Shown: positions 9,154-18,351 of the stretch, one piece after another | Layout: every line of letters starts with the position of its first letter | Position numbering within the stretch: position 1 is the first letter of the stretch | From: Nocardia speluncae NBRC 108251 | GTDB lineage: Bacteria > Actinomycetota > Actinomycetes > Mycobacteriales > Mycobacteriaceae | Assembly (NCBI RefSeq): GCF_001613245.1 | Contig: NZ_BDBZ01000018.1 | Location: 1 to 64,000, forward strand | Direction of reading: 5' to 3' | DNA: 64,000 nt | Notes under the pieces: model-generated | Databases searched by the model: none | Seen by the model: only the letters and a program-made list of their open reading frames with translations | Told to the model about the DNA's origin: nothing | Made by a program: the position numbers and the translations under genes

Positions 9154-9921
9154 TCAATCCAGCAGTATCAGCCATATCGCCACGTAGTGGCACAGCGCGG
9201 CGAACACGGTGGCAGCGTGGAAGAACTCGTGGTGGCCGAAGGTGGTGGGCCACGGGTTCGGCCATTTGGTCGCGTAGAGCACCGCGCCGATGCTGTAGGC
9301 CAGTCCGCCGGCCACGAGCAGCAGCACCGCCGCCGGTCCCACCGAACGGTAGAGTTCCCCGCCCACCGGCACGACCGCCCAGCCGAGCAGCAGGTACAGC
9401 GGTACTCCCACCCAGCGCGGGGCATGCGGCCACAGCACCTTGAGCGCGACCCCGGCCAGCGCTCCCGTCCACACCACCGCGAGTAGTACCCGTCCGGTCG
9501 AGGTAGGTAGGCCGAGCAGCGCGAACGGGGTGTAGGTGCCGGCGATGAACAGAAAGATCATCGAATGGTCGGCGCGTTTCATCCGTACTCTGGCCCGCAC
9601 CGTGGTCCAGGTGATCCGGTGATATGTAGCGCTGATGCCGAACAGTGCGCAGATGGTGAGCCCGTAGACGGCGGTCGCGACGACGGCGGTGGCCGAAACC
9701 GTGCTGGCGGCGGCTACCAGCGCGATCGCCGCGACGGCCGCGATCGCGGTGGCCCAGGTGTGGATCCAGCCGCGCATGCGGGGTTTGACCAGCGCGACCA
9801 GGGATTCGGCGGGGTTGGGGACCGGATCGTCGTCGTCGGTGCCGGATCTCGGGTCTGCCGGGTCGAACACGGAACCTCCTGGATCGGCGGGACGTCGCGG
9901 CCTCGGTTCGGGCGGTCGCAT
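9154..9921 (-). CDS. Hemolysin III family (TrhA/YqfA-type) membrane protein
   Basis: A 255-residue protein of the hemolysin III/PAQR superfamily with about seven membrane segments after a charged N-terminal tail of about 50 residues. Family residues include the SATYHR region in the first third and, near the C terminus, GHHEFFHAATVFAALCHYVA, whose histidines and serine correspond to the PAQR metal site. Members affect membrane lipid homeostasis; lysis is not established for most. It is divergent from the prenyl synthase gene, as in M. tuberculosis Rv1085c/Rv1086. Confidence 0.9.
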   Translation of the reverse strand: MRPPEPRPRRPADPGGSVFDPADPRSGTDDDDPVPNPAESLVALVKPRMRGWIHTWATAIAAVAAIALVAAASTVSATAVVATAVYGLTICALFGISATYHRITWTTVRARVRMKRADHSMIFLFIAGTYTPFALLGLPTSTGRVLLAVVWTGALAGVALKVLWPHAPRWVGVPLYLLLGWAVVPVGGELYRSVGPAAVLLLVAGGLAYSIGAVLYATKWPNPWPTTFGHHEFFHAATVFAALCHYVAIWLILLD

Positions 9922-10102
9922 GCGGCCCTGATAGCTCGTTCTCGAACCATTGGGAGCTATTGACTCGCCAGTAACCTACGGCGACGTAGGTTGCCTGGGT
10001 TGCCACTGTACCGGGTTCGTCGCGAACGCGGGCCGCTGTGGCCCACCCCACGTTCGCCGGCGAATGCGGATGAAACGCATTAGAGGCGTACTGTAGGTCG
10101 TC

Positions 10103-10882
10103 GTGGAATTTCCGAGTCGGCTGCGGGGCTTTCCCTATCGCATCTACGAGGCCCGTCTGGCCAAGAAACTTGCGGATAAACAACATCCGCGCCACGTCGC
10201 CGTGATGTGTGACGGCAACCGCCGCTGGGCCCGCGAGAACGGGTTCACCGATATAACCCACGGCCACCGGGTCGGGGCCCTCAAGGTTGCCGAACTGGTC
10301 AGCTGGTGTGAAGCCGAGGGCATCGAGCTGGTCACCGTCTACTTGCTCTCCACCGAGAACTTGCGCCGCGGTCAGGAAGAACTGGAAACCCTGTTCGAGG
10401 TCATCACCGACGTGGTGGAAGAACTGGCCGCCCCCGAGCAGAACTGGCGGGTGCGGATCGTCGGCTCCCTCGACGGCCTACCCGACCTGGTGGCCAAACG
10501 GATGCGCACCGCCACCGAACGCACCCGCGAACGCACCGGCACCCACGTCAACGTCGCCATCGGCTACGGCGGGCGCCAGGAGATCGCCGACGCGGTACGC
10601 CAGCTGGTCCGCCAGGAGATCGCCGCCGGCGAGACCGGTGAAGACCTGGTCCAGTCGATCACGGTCAACGCCATCGGCCAGCACCTCTACACCTCCGGCC
10701 AACCCGACCCGGACCTGGTGATCCGCACCTCCGGCGAACAACGCCTCTCCGGCTTCCTGCTCTGGCAGAGCGCCTACTCCGAAATCTGGTTCACCGAGGT
10801 TTACTGGCCCGAATTCCGCCGCGTGGATTTCCTGCGCGCCATCCGTGATTTCGCCGCCCGGCACCGTCGCTTCGGTGTTTGA
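10103..10882 (+). CDS. Short-chain cis-prenyl (isoprenyl) diphosphate synthase
   Basis: A 259-residue cis-prenyltransferase (UppS fold). The catalytic aspartate D37 sits in VAVMCDGNRRWAREN; other conserved blocks are GHRVGALK, TVYLLSTENLRR and DLVIRTSGEQRLSGFLLWQ, followed by FTEVYWPEF. By synteny with Rv1086, which makes Z,E-farnesyl diphosphate for decaprenyl phosphate synthesis, this is more likely the short-chain Z-FPP synthase than the long-chain enzyme. Chain length cannot be read securely from sequence. The GTG start at 10103 fits the family N terminus. Confidence 0.9.
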   Translation: MEFPSRLRGFPYRIYEARLAKKLADKQHPRHVAVMCDGNRRWARENGFTDITHGHRVGALKVAELVSWCEAEGIELVTVYLLSTENLRRGQEELETLFEVITDVVEELAAPEQNWRVRIVGSLDGLPDLVAKRMRTATERTRERTGTHVNVAIGYGGRQEIADAVRQLVRQEIAAGETGEDLVQSITVNAIGQHLYTSGQPDPDLVIRTSGEQRLSGFLLWQSAYSEIWFTEVYWPEFRRVDFLRAIRDFAARHRRFGV

Positions 10883-10884
10883 TG

Positions 10885-10903
10885 GCGGCGCCTGCGGCGC
10901 CGC
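10885..10903 (+). terminator. Hairpin after the prenyl synthase gene
   Basis: A GC-only 8-bp stem (GCGGCGCC with GGCGCCGC) and TGC loop three bases after the stop codon. It is a plausible actinobacterial terminator without a U-tract. Confidence 0.5.
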
Positions 10904-11047
10904 GAAACCTTTCAGGGCCTCGCTGAACTCGGCACCGTCGTCGGTTCCGTTCGGGATGGTTTCGGGCGGGGTCTTCGGCGGCTGATGAACTCTGCGCAAA
11001 GGGCGTATTCGGTGTGTGTGATGCTCGGGTTGCCGCGGCGGCGCGCT

Positions 11048-11980
11048 TCACAACTTCCGGAGGCGGAGGCGGTTGATGCTGTGGTCGGAATCCTTGCGCA
11101 GGACCAGGGTTGCGCGGGGTCGAGTCGGGAGAATGTTGTCCACCAGGTTCGGGCGGTTGGTGGAATTCCAGATGTCCTTGGCGGCTGCGGTCGCCTCGGA
11201 ATCCGTGAATTTCGCGTAGTGATGGAAATGGGCCTTCGGGTCGGCGAACCCGGTGGCGCGCAGGCTCAGGAACCGGCGGACATACCAGTTCTCGATATCC
11301 TCGTTCCGGGCGTCCACGTAGATCGAGAAATCGAACAGGTCCGAAACCATCAGGCGCGGACCGGTTTGCAGGACGTTCAACCCCTCCACGATCAGGATGT
11401 CGGGTTGGCGGACGCAATGGAATTCGCCGGGAACGATATCGTAGGAAATATGTGAATACACCGGCGCACATACCTCTTCGGCGCCCGATTTCACCTCGGT
11501 GACGAAACGCAGCAGTTTGCGCCGGTCATAGCTTTCCGGGAAACCTTTGCGGTGCATGATGCCGCGGCGGGTGAGCTCGGCTGTGGGATAGAGGAATCCG
11601 TCGGTGGTGACCAGGTCGACCCGCGGATGATGCTCCCAGCGGGCCAGCAGTGCCTGCAGAACACGAGCGGTGGTGGATTTACCGACGGCGACGCTACCGG
11701 CGACCCCGATCACGAAGGGCACCTGTTTATCGGGATGCGCTTCGCCGAGGAAGGTGGCGGTGGCGGCGAAAAGCCGTTGCTTCGCGGCGACCTGCAGGTG
11801 GATGAGTCGCGCGAGCGGCAGATAGACCTCCGCGACCTCTTCCAGGTCGATTTGCTCGCCCAGGCCCCGCAGCCCGATCAATTCTTCTTCCGTGAGCACC
11901 AGTGGAGTCGACTTGCGCAGTTCGCGCCACTGCTTCCGGTCGAATTCCACATACGGACTGGGCTCGCTCGCCTTGGCCAT
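11048..11980 (-). CDS. coaA: Type I pantothenate kinase
   Basis: A 310-residue cytoplasmic enzyme that phosphorylates pantothenate, the first and controlled step of coenzyme A synthesis. The P-loop is GVAGSVAVGKSTTAR with K101. Other family blocks are the N-terminal YVEFDRKQWRELR, TTDGFLYPTAEL, MHRKGFPESYDRR and DILIVEGLNVLQTG. Length equals the CoaA norm. It lies in the same place as Rv1092c, next to glyA. Confidence 0.97.
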   Translation of the reverse strand: MAKASEPSPYVEFDRKQWRELRKSTPLVLTEEELIGLRGLGEQIDLEEVAEVYLPLARLIHLQVAAKQRLFAATATFLGEAHPDKQVPFVIGVAGSVAVGKSTTARVLQALLARWEHHPRVDLVTTDGFLYPTAELTRRGIMHRKGFPESYDRRKLLRFVTEVKSGAEEVCAPVYSHISYDIVPGEFHCVRQPDILIVEGLNVLQTGPRLMVSDLFDFSIYVDARNEDIENWYVRRFLSLRATGFADPKAHFHHYAKFTDSEATAAAKDIWNSTNRPNLVDNILPTRPRATLVLRKDSDHSINRLRLRKL

Positions 11981-12245
11981 CTACTCAGCGCTCCACTCTG
12001 CCGGACACTCGTTTTCGCGGTGCCGTACCTGTGAGATGCCGTGCTTTCGGTGACCTCTGGTGTGGTCGGTCCGGCGCTCTGGCTGTGCCCTCATGGCTGA
12101 ATTCTGCCCCTCGGGCACGAGCGGACCGACGAGGGGGTCCATTACGAGCCGGTATAACGACAGTGCACGGGGAGCATTCGAACAGGTGGCGCGGTATGCG
12201 CCGGCCGGGCCGCGCGAGACTGCATTCGCGGCTATCGTCGGATGG

Positions 12246-13436
12246 ATGCAAGCCCATCCTGTGGTAACGGAATACCTGCGGCTCGGATTGGCATTCGACC
12301 GGCTCGAAGAGGGATTCGTCGACGCCTATACCGGCGAGGCGCAGTTGCGGCGCGATATCGAGAACGGGCCCCGGCCCGAGCCCCGTGAGCTGGCCCGAAC
12401 CGCCACGCGGCTGCGCGCCGAACTACCGGCCGCCGGGCTGGGGCCGCAGCGCACCGCGTTCCTCGACGCACACCTGCGGGCGCTGGAGTGCTCCGCGCGC
12501 AAGTTCGCGGGCGACGAGATCGGCTTCGTGGACGAGGTCGGCAGATACTTCGACGTGGATATCGCCCCCGGCGACCCGGCCGAATACCGGGAGGCGCACC
12601 AGAAGATGGACGAGGTGCTGGGTGGTGCGGGGCCGCTCGCCGAGCGGATGGCCGCCCACCGCAAGGCCGACGAAATCCCACCGGGCCGGCTCGAAGACTG
12701 CGTCCACGCGTTCTCCGGGGCGTTACGCGAGCTCGTCCGTGCGCGGTACCCGCTACCCGACCACGAACACGTCACCTACGAGGTGGTGGGGGACAAGCCG
12801 TGGTCCGGGTTCAACTATTACCTGGGTAACTACAGTTCGAAGGTCGCGATCAACTCCGATCTGCGCCAGCACATGGCGGTACTGCCCAAGCTCATCGCGC
12901 ACGAGGCGTACCCGGGTCATCACACGGAGCACTGCCGCAAGGAGGCCGGGCTGGTGGCCGCCGGGCACGGCGAGCAGACCGTCTTCCTGGTGAACACACC
13001 ACAGTGCCTGATGGCCGAAGGTCTCGCCGATCTCGCGCTGCACTCGATCATCGGCCCCGGCTGGGGGAAATGGGCGCAGGAGATCTACGCGGACCTGGGC
13101 CTGCGGTTCGACGGTGAACGCGCCGAACGGTTGTCCGAGGCTTCGGCGCAGTTGCTCGGTGTCCGCCAGGACGCGGCGCTCATGCTGCACGACCAGGGCA
13201 AGGATGCCGACGAGGTCGCCGGCTTCCTGGAGCGCTGGTCGCTGACCACCCCCGACCGCGCCCGCCAATCGCTGCGCTTCCTGTCCTCCCCGCTGTGGCG
13301 GGCCTACATCAGCACGTATGTGGAGGGCTACAAACTGCTCGGCGGCTGGCTGGACCGCGCCGCAGATGCGGACGACCGCGCCGACAGGTTCCGCCGCCTA
13401 CTGGACGAACCCCTCATCCCGTCCGCATTGCGGTAG
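12246..13436 (+). CDS. DUF885 family protein, putative metallopeptidase-like
   Basis: A protein of about 396 residues in the DUF885 family, related in fold to M32/M3-like zinc peptidases. The diagnostic motif HEAYPGHH is at residues 219-226, followed by a conserved glutamate (EGLADLAL), consistent with a gluzincin-type metal site. No substrate is established. The frame is open upstream to 12060, but family proteins begin shortly before the block YLRLGLAFDRLEEGFVDAYT, so ATG 12246 is preferred; the start is uncertain. There is no signal peptide, so it is probably cytoplasmic. Confidence 0.82.
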   Translation: MQAHPVVTEYLRLGLAFDRLEEGFVDAYTGEAQLRRDIENGPRPEPRELARTATRLRAELPAAGLGPQRTAFLDAHLRALECSARKFAGDEIGFVDEVGRYFDVDIAPGDPAEYREAHQKMDEVLGGAGPLAERMAAHRKADEIPPGRLEDCVHAFSGALRELVRARYPLPDHEHVTYEVVGDKPWSGFNYYLGNYSSKVAINSDLRQHMAVLPKLIAHEAYPGHHTEHCRKEAGLVAAGHGEQTVFLVNTPQCLMAEGLADLALHSIIGPGWGKWAQEIYADLGLRFDGERAERLSEASAQLLGVRQDAALMLHDQGKDADEVAGFLERWSLTTPDRARQSLRFLSSPLWRAYISTYVEGYKLLGGWLDRAADADDRADRFRRLLDEPLIPSALR

Positions 13437-13481
13437 GGAGGCGACATCGGCGGCCCGGGGGCGGGAACATACACTGGGCGC

Positions 13482-14777
13482 GTGACGCAGACGACCGCCT
13501 CTGTCAATACCCAGTCTCTCGGTGAGCTCGATCCGGAGCTCGCCGCCGCGATGGCGGGTGAGCTCGCGCGTGAACGCGACACCCTGGAGATGATCGCGTC
13601 GGAGAATTTCGTGCCGCGCGCGGTGCTGCAGGCGCAGGGCAGTGTGCTCACCAACAAGTACGCCGAGGGTTACCCCGGCCGCCGCTACTACGGTGGCTGC
13701 GAGCATGTCGATGTGGTGGAGAATCTGGCCCGCGAGCGCGCGAAGGCGCTGTTCGGTGCGGATTTCGCGAATGTGCAGCCGCATTCGGGGGCGCAGGCCA
13801 ATGCCGCGGTGCTGATGTCGCTGATGGACCCGGGTGACCGGCTGCTCGGCCTGGACCTGGCGCACGGCGGCCATCTCACGCACGGTATGCGGCTGAACTT
13901 CTCCGGCAAGTTGTACGAAGTCCACTCCTATGGTGTGTCCAAAGAGGACCACCGCGTGGATATGGAAAACGTTCGGGCAATCGCCCGGGAGTCGCGGCCG
14001 AAGGTGATCGTGGCCGGCTGGTCGGCGTATCCGCGGCATCAGGATTTCGCGGCGTTCCGGGAGATCGCCGATGAGGTCGGCGCCTACCTGTGGGTGGATA
14101 TGGCGCATTTCGCGGGGCTGGTCGCGGCCGGGCTGCATCCGTCGCCGGTGCCGTACGCCGATGTCGTTTCCTCCACCGTGCACAAGACGCTCGGCGGCCC
14201 GCGGTCCGGTCTGATCCTGGCCAAGCAGGATTACGCCAAGAAGCTGAACAGTTCGGTGTTCCCGGGCCAGCAGGGCGGCCCGCTCATGCATGTCATCGCG
14301 GCCAAGGCCGTGGCTTTCAAGATCGCGGGCACCGCGGAGTTCGCCGAACGCCAGCAGCGCACGATCTCGGGCGCCAAGATCCTCGCCGAACGCCTCACCG
14401 CCGCCGATGTCGCGAACAACGGGGTCAGCGTGCTCACCGGCGGTACGGATGTGCATCTGGTCCTGGTGGATCTGCGCAACTCCGATATCGACGGCCAGCA
14501 GGGTGAGGATCTGCTGCACGAGGTCGGTATCACGGTGAACCGGAACGCGGTCCCGTTCGACCCGCGCCCCCCGATGGTGACCTCCGGCCTGCGTATCGGC
14601 ACGGCTGCCCTGGCCACTCGCGGTTTCGGTGATACCGAGTTCGCCGAGGTCGCCGATATCATCGGCACCGCCCTCGCCGGTGGCGCCGATCTGGATGCGC
14701 TGCGCGCCCGGGTGTCGAAACTGGCCCAGGACCTGCCGCTGTACCAGGGCCTGGAGGACTGGAACCTCCTGGGCTGA
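13482..14777 (+). CDS. glyA: Serine hydroxymethyltransferase
   Basis: A 431-residue PLP enzyme that interconverts serine and glycine and charges tetrahydrofolate with one-carbon units. The PLP lysine is K235 in SSTVHKTLGGPRSG. Other signatures are ERDTLEMIASENFVPR, NKYAEGYPGRRYYGG and VDMAHFAGLVAAG. The GTG start lies 45 bp after the DUF885 stop. The location matches glyA1 (Rv1093) next to coaA. Confidence 0.98.
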   Translation: MTQTTASVNTQSLGELDPELAAAMAGELARERDTLEMIASENFVPRAVLQAQGSVLTNKYAEGYPGRRYYGGCEHVDVVENLARERAKALFGADFANVQPHSGAQANAAVLMSLMDPGDRLLGLDLAHGGHLTHGMRLNFSGKLYEVHSYGVSKEDHRVDMENVRAIARESRPKVIVAGWSAYPRHQDFAAFREIADEVGAYLWVDMAHFAGLVAAGLHPSPVPYADVVSSTVHKTLGGPRSGLILAKQDYAKKLNSSVFPGQQGGPLMHVIAAKAVAFKIAGTAEFAERQQRTISGAKILAERLTAADVANNGVSVLTGGTDVHLVLVDLRNSDIDGQQGEDLLHEVGITVNRNAVPFDPRPPMVTSGLRIGTAALATRGFGDTEFAEVADIIGTALAGGADLDALRARVSKLAQDLPLYQGLEDWNLLG

Positions 14778-14780
14778 TAT

Positions 14781-14833
14781 CACCCGCGGTAGCTCGGCCG
14801 GGCCGGTATTCCGGCGCCGAGCACCGGCGGGTG
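14781..14833 (+). terminator. Stem-loop after glyA
   Basis: An imperfect inverted repeat (14781-14798 with 14816-14833; arms CACCCGC...GCTCGGC and GCCGAGC...GCGGGTG) begins three bases after the glyA stop. Confidence 0.55.
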
Positions 14834-14859
14834 GCGTGGCCCTGCTCTAGGCTCGTGAA

Positions 14860-15273
14860 ATGGAAACCGAGTTGAACCAGGACGCGGTCACCACCGTCCG
14901 CGAATTCTTCACCGCGATGGAAGTCGGCGCGATCGGCGAAGCGCTGGAACTGGTGCATCCCGATATCGTCTGGAAGAACACCTCGCTACCGGATGTGCGG
15001 GGCGTGAAGCGGGTCGGCAAACTGTTGCGCGGGCTGGACCGGGAGCAGTTGGGGTTCTCCGCGCGGATGCACCATATCGCTGCGGACGGCGCCGTCGTAC
15101 TCACCGATCGCACCGATATCCTGCGGTTCGGCCCCGTCGGTATCGAGTTCTGGGTGATGGGCACCTTCGAACTGGTGGACGGCCGGATCATCCTCTGGCA
15201 CGACCACTTCAGCTGGGAGAACTTCCTACGCGGTACCGCGGTGGGACTGGTCAAGGCGGCGCTCGGCCGCTGA
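14860..15273 (+). CDS. SnoaL/NTF2-like fold protein (limonene epoxide hydrolase-like)
   Basis: A 137-residue single-domain protein with the cystatin-like NTF2 fold: an N-terminal helix pair (VREFFTAMEVGAIGEALELVHPDIVWKN region), then strands ending in WVMGTFELVDGRIILWHDHFSWENF. The closing D-x-x-W pattern resembles limonene-1,2-epoxide hydrolase and SnoaL relatives. Substrate and reaction are unknown. A strong hairpin follows at 15339. Confidence 0.8.
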   Translation: METELNQDAVTTVREFFTAMEVGAIGEALELVHPDIVWKNTSLPDVRGVKRVGKLLRGLDREQLGFSARMHHIAADGAVVLTDRTDILRFGPVGIEFWVMGTFELVDGRIILWHDHFSWENFLRGTAVGLVKAALGR

Positions 15274-15338
15274 GCGCCACCATGGCCGGTCGTCATGGCT
15301 TCGCAACGGGAACAGCTATCGGCAGTCCCGTCGACAAC

Positions 15339-15375
15339 GGCCGTTCGAGGGCGCCGTGGCGGCCCTCGAACGGCC
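15339..15375. terminator. Terminator hairpin between convergent genes (1)
   Basis: A perfect 13-bp stem (GGCCGTTCGAGGG with CCCTCGAACGGCC) and an 11-nt loop, downstream of the SnoaL-like gene. Confidence 0.75.
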
Positions 15376-15400
15376 TCGCCGGTTGGTTCGGCGGACGGCC

Positions 15401-15445
15401 GGCGCCGTACTTCGCGGACCTGTGCCGGTCCCGGAGTACGGCGCC
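15401..15445. terminator. Terminator hairpin between convergent genes (2)
   Basis: A perfect 11-bp stem (GGCGCCGTACT with AGTACGGCGCC) just downstream of the minus-strand phoH gene, probably its terminator. Confidence 0.65.
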
Positions 15446-15462
15446 GCCCGGCTATGCCTGTA

Positions 15463-16812
15463 TCAGGCGCTCGGCGCGTACTCCTCCAGCATCTCGGTGA
15501 CCAGGGCGGCGATGGGCGACCGCTCGCTGCGGGTCAGGGTGATATGCGCGAACAAGGGGTGGCCCTTGAGTTTTTCGATCACCGCAGCGACCCCGTCGTG
15601 CCGGCCCACTCGCAGGTTGTCGCGTTGCGCCACATCGTGGGTGAGTACCACCCGGGAACCGCTGCCCAACCGGCTCAGAACAGTGAGCAGCACATTACGT
15701 TCCAGCGATTGGGCTTCGTCCACGATCACGAACGAATCGTGCAGTGACCTGCCCCGAATATGGGTCAGTGGAAGGACTTCGAGCATCCCGCGGCTGAGGA
15801 CCTCCTCCATCACCTCGCGGCTGGCCAGCCCGTCGAGCGTATCGAAAACGGCCTGCGCCCACGGGCCCATTTTCTCGTTCTCGCTACCGGGGAGATAGCC
15901 GAGTTCCTGTCCGCCTACCGCGTACAACGGCCGGAACACCACGACTTTGCGCTGAGCGCGCCGCTCCAGCACCGCTTCCAGGCCCGCCGTGAGTGCCAGC
16001 GCCGATTTACCGGTGCCGGCCCGGCCACCCAGCGAGACGATCCCGACGCTTTCGTCCAGCAGCAGATCCAGCGCGACCCGCTGTTCCGCGGAGCGTCCGT
16101 GCAGCCCGAATGCCTCCCGTTCCCGCACCAGCTGTACGCGTTTGTCCGCGGTGACCCGGCCGAGTGCGCTGGAATTGTTGCCCAGCAGCCGGATCCCGGT
16201 GTGGCAGGGCAGTTCGCGCGCCTCGTCGAGATCGACGACCGATTCGCTGTAGAGCTGGTCGACGATTTCGGACGCGGTGTCGATTTCGGCCATGCCGGAC
16301 CAGCCGGAGGTCACCACGTCCTGGGCGTGATATCCCTCCGCGCGTAGACCTACCGCGCTGGCCTTCACCCGCATCGGGATGTCCTTGGACACCAGCACCA
16401 CCTGGCGGCCGTCCGCGGCGAGGTTCAACGCGCAGGCCAGGATGCGGGAATCATTGCTCTCGGTGCGGAAACCGACCGGTAGCACCGTGGGATCGGTGTG
16501 GTTCAGTTCCACCTGCAATGTGCCGCCTTCGGTGCCGATCGGCAACGGCTCGTCCAACCGGTCGTGAGCCACCCGCAGATCGTCGAGCATGCGCAGGGCT
16601 TCACGGGCGAACCAGCCGAGTTCGTGGTGGTGCCGTTTACCTTCGAGTTCACTGATCACGACCAGCGGTAACACCACCTGATGTTCACCGAACCGGGTCA
16701 CTGCCCAGGGGTCGGACAGCAGTACGGAGGTGTCGATGACGAAGGTCTTCAAACCTTTCTCAATGAAGCGAGAATTCGCCGAGGGGGCGGATACGGAGCG
16801 ATTATCAGTCAC
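15463..16812 (-). CDS. phoH2: PhoH2-type protein: PIN RNase domain fused to PhoH ATPase
   Basis: A 449-residue fusion. The N-terminal PIN domain (about residues 20-150) begins TFVIDTSVLLSDPWAV, with an acidic site for RNA cleavage. The C-terminal PhoH RNA-helicase-like ATPase (about 220-445) has a P-loop GGRAGTGKSALALTAG and Walker B FVIVDEAQS. Mycobacterial PhoH2 (Rv1095) unwinds and cleaves RNA and is paired with a small upstream antitoxin, PhoAT. No convincing small ORF is visible upstream here, so that pairing may be absent. The start is GTG at 16810-16812. Confidence 0.95.
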   Translation of the reverse strand: MTDNRSVSAPSANSRFIEKGLKTFVIDTSVLLSDPWAVTRFGEHQVVLPLVVISELEGKRHHHELGWFAREALRMLDDLRVAHDRLDEPLPIGTEGGTLQVELNHTDPTVLPVGFRTESNDSRILACALNLAADGRQVVLVSKDIPMRVKASAVGLRAEGYHAQDVVTSGWSGMAEIDTASEIVDQLYSESVVDLDEARELPCHTGIRLLGNNSSALGRVTADKRVQLVREREAFGLHGRSAEQRVALDLLLDESVGIVSLGGRAGTGKSALALTAGLEAVLERRAQRKVVVFRPLYAVGGQELGYLPGSENEKMGPWAQAVFDTLDGLASREVMEEVLSRGMLEVLPLTHIRGRSLHDSFVIVDEAQSLERNVLLTVLSRLGSGSRVVLTHDVAQRDNLRVGRHDGVAAVIEKLKGHPLFAHITLTRSERSPIAALVTEMLEEYAPSA

Positions 16813-17382
16813 GGTAGGCTCCTAGGGTCTGCGCGGCACCCACACAGACAGTCTCGCTGGGCCGGTCGGTCCGGATGGCTGCTGACGGGGTGCGTCAGCG
16901 GCCACGAGGGCCGGGTGCCGGCCCCCTCGTACTGAGTTTCTCAGTCACGGTCAGGACCTCCCGAGCGAGCCACATCGCGTGACCCGCCACTCCGAAGCTA
17001 CCCCGTACCTACCCCTGCGCGCTCTAAGAAATGCGGGAGGGTTTGATGAATTCGGTGTGAACGCGGTCCGGAATCGGACTATTCGGGCAGGTCAGGCAGG
17101 TTATTCGCGAGTTCGTTCGGGTTCTCGTCGCCACCATGAGTCCGATATCCGGGTTCGCTCCGCGTTCGCCTCGGGCGACACTCGTGTGTGCTCGGCATCA
17201 TCGAAGCCATGGGGCCGCCTCGGCATCCGCCGAGTCGCGCCGGCACGGAGACGCTGTCCGACCCGGACGGGGAAGCCGCGTACCGCGAGTGTCCGGCGCC
17301 CGCAACGGATCCGGGGCGTGACGGCGCGGCACCGCGATATTACGGCGCGTATGGTGCCCGATCCGTCCGCACCGCGGCCCGG
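16813..17382. other. Intergenic stretch without a recognised gene
   Basis: The 570 bp between phoH2 and the DUF488 gene hold only frames that look like chance ORFs. The promoter of phoH2 must lie at the left edge. I could not find a PhoAT-like reading frame or an RNA gene. Confidence 0.5.
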
Positions 17383-17766
17383 CTATTCTCCCAGGGCCCG
17401 CATCAGTACGGGAATATGGCTCTTACCTGGGTCTTTGACCGCGGTGATGAGCGTGACCGGGGGATTGGTCCGCGCCAGGCCGCGCAACCGGACGAGAACC
17501 TCCCGGGCTGCCCGCCCCGCAAGCTCTTCGCGATACCGGTCCGCGAAATCGTCGCGGCGGCTCGCCGGGTCTTCGTGGAACCAGCGCCGCAGCTCGGTCG
17601 AGGGGGTGACGTCCTTGGCCCATTCGTCGATCCGGGCCGCGGATTTGGTCACTCCGCGCGGCCACAGCCGGTCGACCAGCACCCGGTAACCGTCATCCGG
17701 TTCCGGTGCCTCGTAGGCCCGTTTGACCTGGAAGCCGCTGGGGACGGGATAGATCTCGTCGGTCAT
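17383..17766 (-). CDS. DUF488 family protein
   Basis: A 127-residue protein of the DUF488 family (YeaO-like). Recognisable blocks are YRVLVDRLWPRGVTKSAAR, LRRWFHEDP and the closing VTLITAVKDPGKSHIPVL. The family is widespread and of unknown activity. A GTG one codon upstream (17769) is an alternative start. Confidence 0.85.
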   Translation of the reverse strand: MTDEIYPVPSGFQVKRAYEAPEPDDGYRVLVDRLWPRGVTKSAARIDEWAKDVTPSTELRRWFHEDPASRRDDFADRYREELAGRAAREVLVRLRGLARTNPPVTLITAVKDPGKSHIPVLMRALGE

Positions 17767-17871
17767 CACACCATCGCATCATGGGCGCGGGCGGGTTCGG
17801 TAGCGCCACGCGGGACGAAGCTCCCGGCCGGAAACGCGGCCGGAGGCCACGGGCGGGATTAGAGTCGGCTT

Positions 17872-18144
17872 ATGGGCGCGAACGAGGAGTTGGAAGGCCT
17901 GTCGTCGAAGGAACTGCACGATCGGGCGGTCAAGCTCGCGGTGCGGCACGGCGATATCCGTTTCCTCTGGCAGCTGCTCACCCGCATACCCGCCGCGGAG
18001 GCCACGGCGGGGCGGGCCGGGGAGAGCGAGGCGGATATCAAATGGGTGGTCCCGATGCTCGACGATTACGTCCATGCCGGTGACGGCGATCTCGCCGAGG
18101 CGCTGCGCGGGTTCTACCTGGAGTACCTGCGCGAGCATTCCTGA
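17872..18144 (+). CDS. Small conserved hypothetical protein
   Basis: A 90-residue acidic, mostly helical protein without membrane segments. It has an internal block KELHDRAVKLAVRHGDIRFLW and a C-terminal block ADIKWVVPMLDDYVHAGDG. Codon usage and the clean ATG support a real gene. I recognise it only as a type seen in actinobacterial genomes and cannot assign a function. Confidence 0.7.
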   Translation: MGANEELEGLSSKELHDRAVKLAVRHGDIRFLWQLLTRIPAAEATAGRAGESEADIKWVVPMLDDYVHAGDGDLAEALRGFYLEYLREHS

Positions 18145-18310
18145 CCGCGGAATCAGTCGCCGGGTCTGCCCTCGTAGGCGTCCCGCCCCGCGCGTACCTC
18201 GATGTTCTTCGTCGAGTACATCGCCTTCAGTACTCGCTCGCCCGCGGCCGGGTTGTTTTCCGCCGAGCAGCTGACGGACCGCATCGTCGTCGGTGGGCGC
18301 CCCCAGGACC

Positions 18311-18342
18311 CGTCCGGGCCCGTGCTGTCACCGGCCCGGACG
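18311..18342. terminator. Terminator hairpin downstream of the DUF779 gene
   Basis: A perfect 10-bp stem (CGTCCGGGCC with GGCCCGGACG) ends 10 bp from the stop of the minus-strand DUF779 gene. It may serve both convergent genes. Confidence 0.6.
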
Positions 18343-18351
18343 AGGCCCGGG

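Noticed and set aside
13398..14783. A 461-codon minus-strand frame opposite glyA
   Set aside because: It is exact antisense of a conserved SHMT gene, and its composition is that of a shadow frame.
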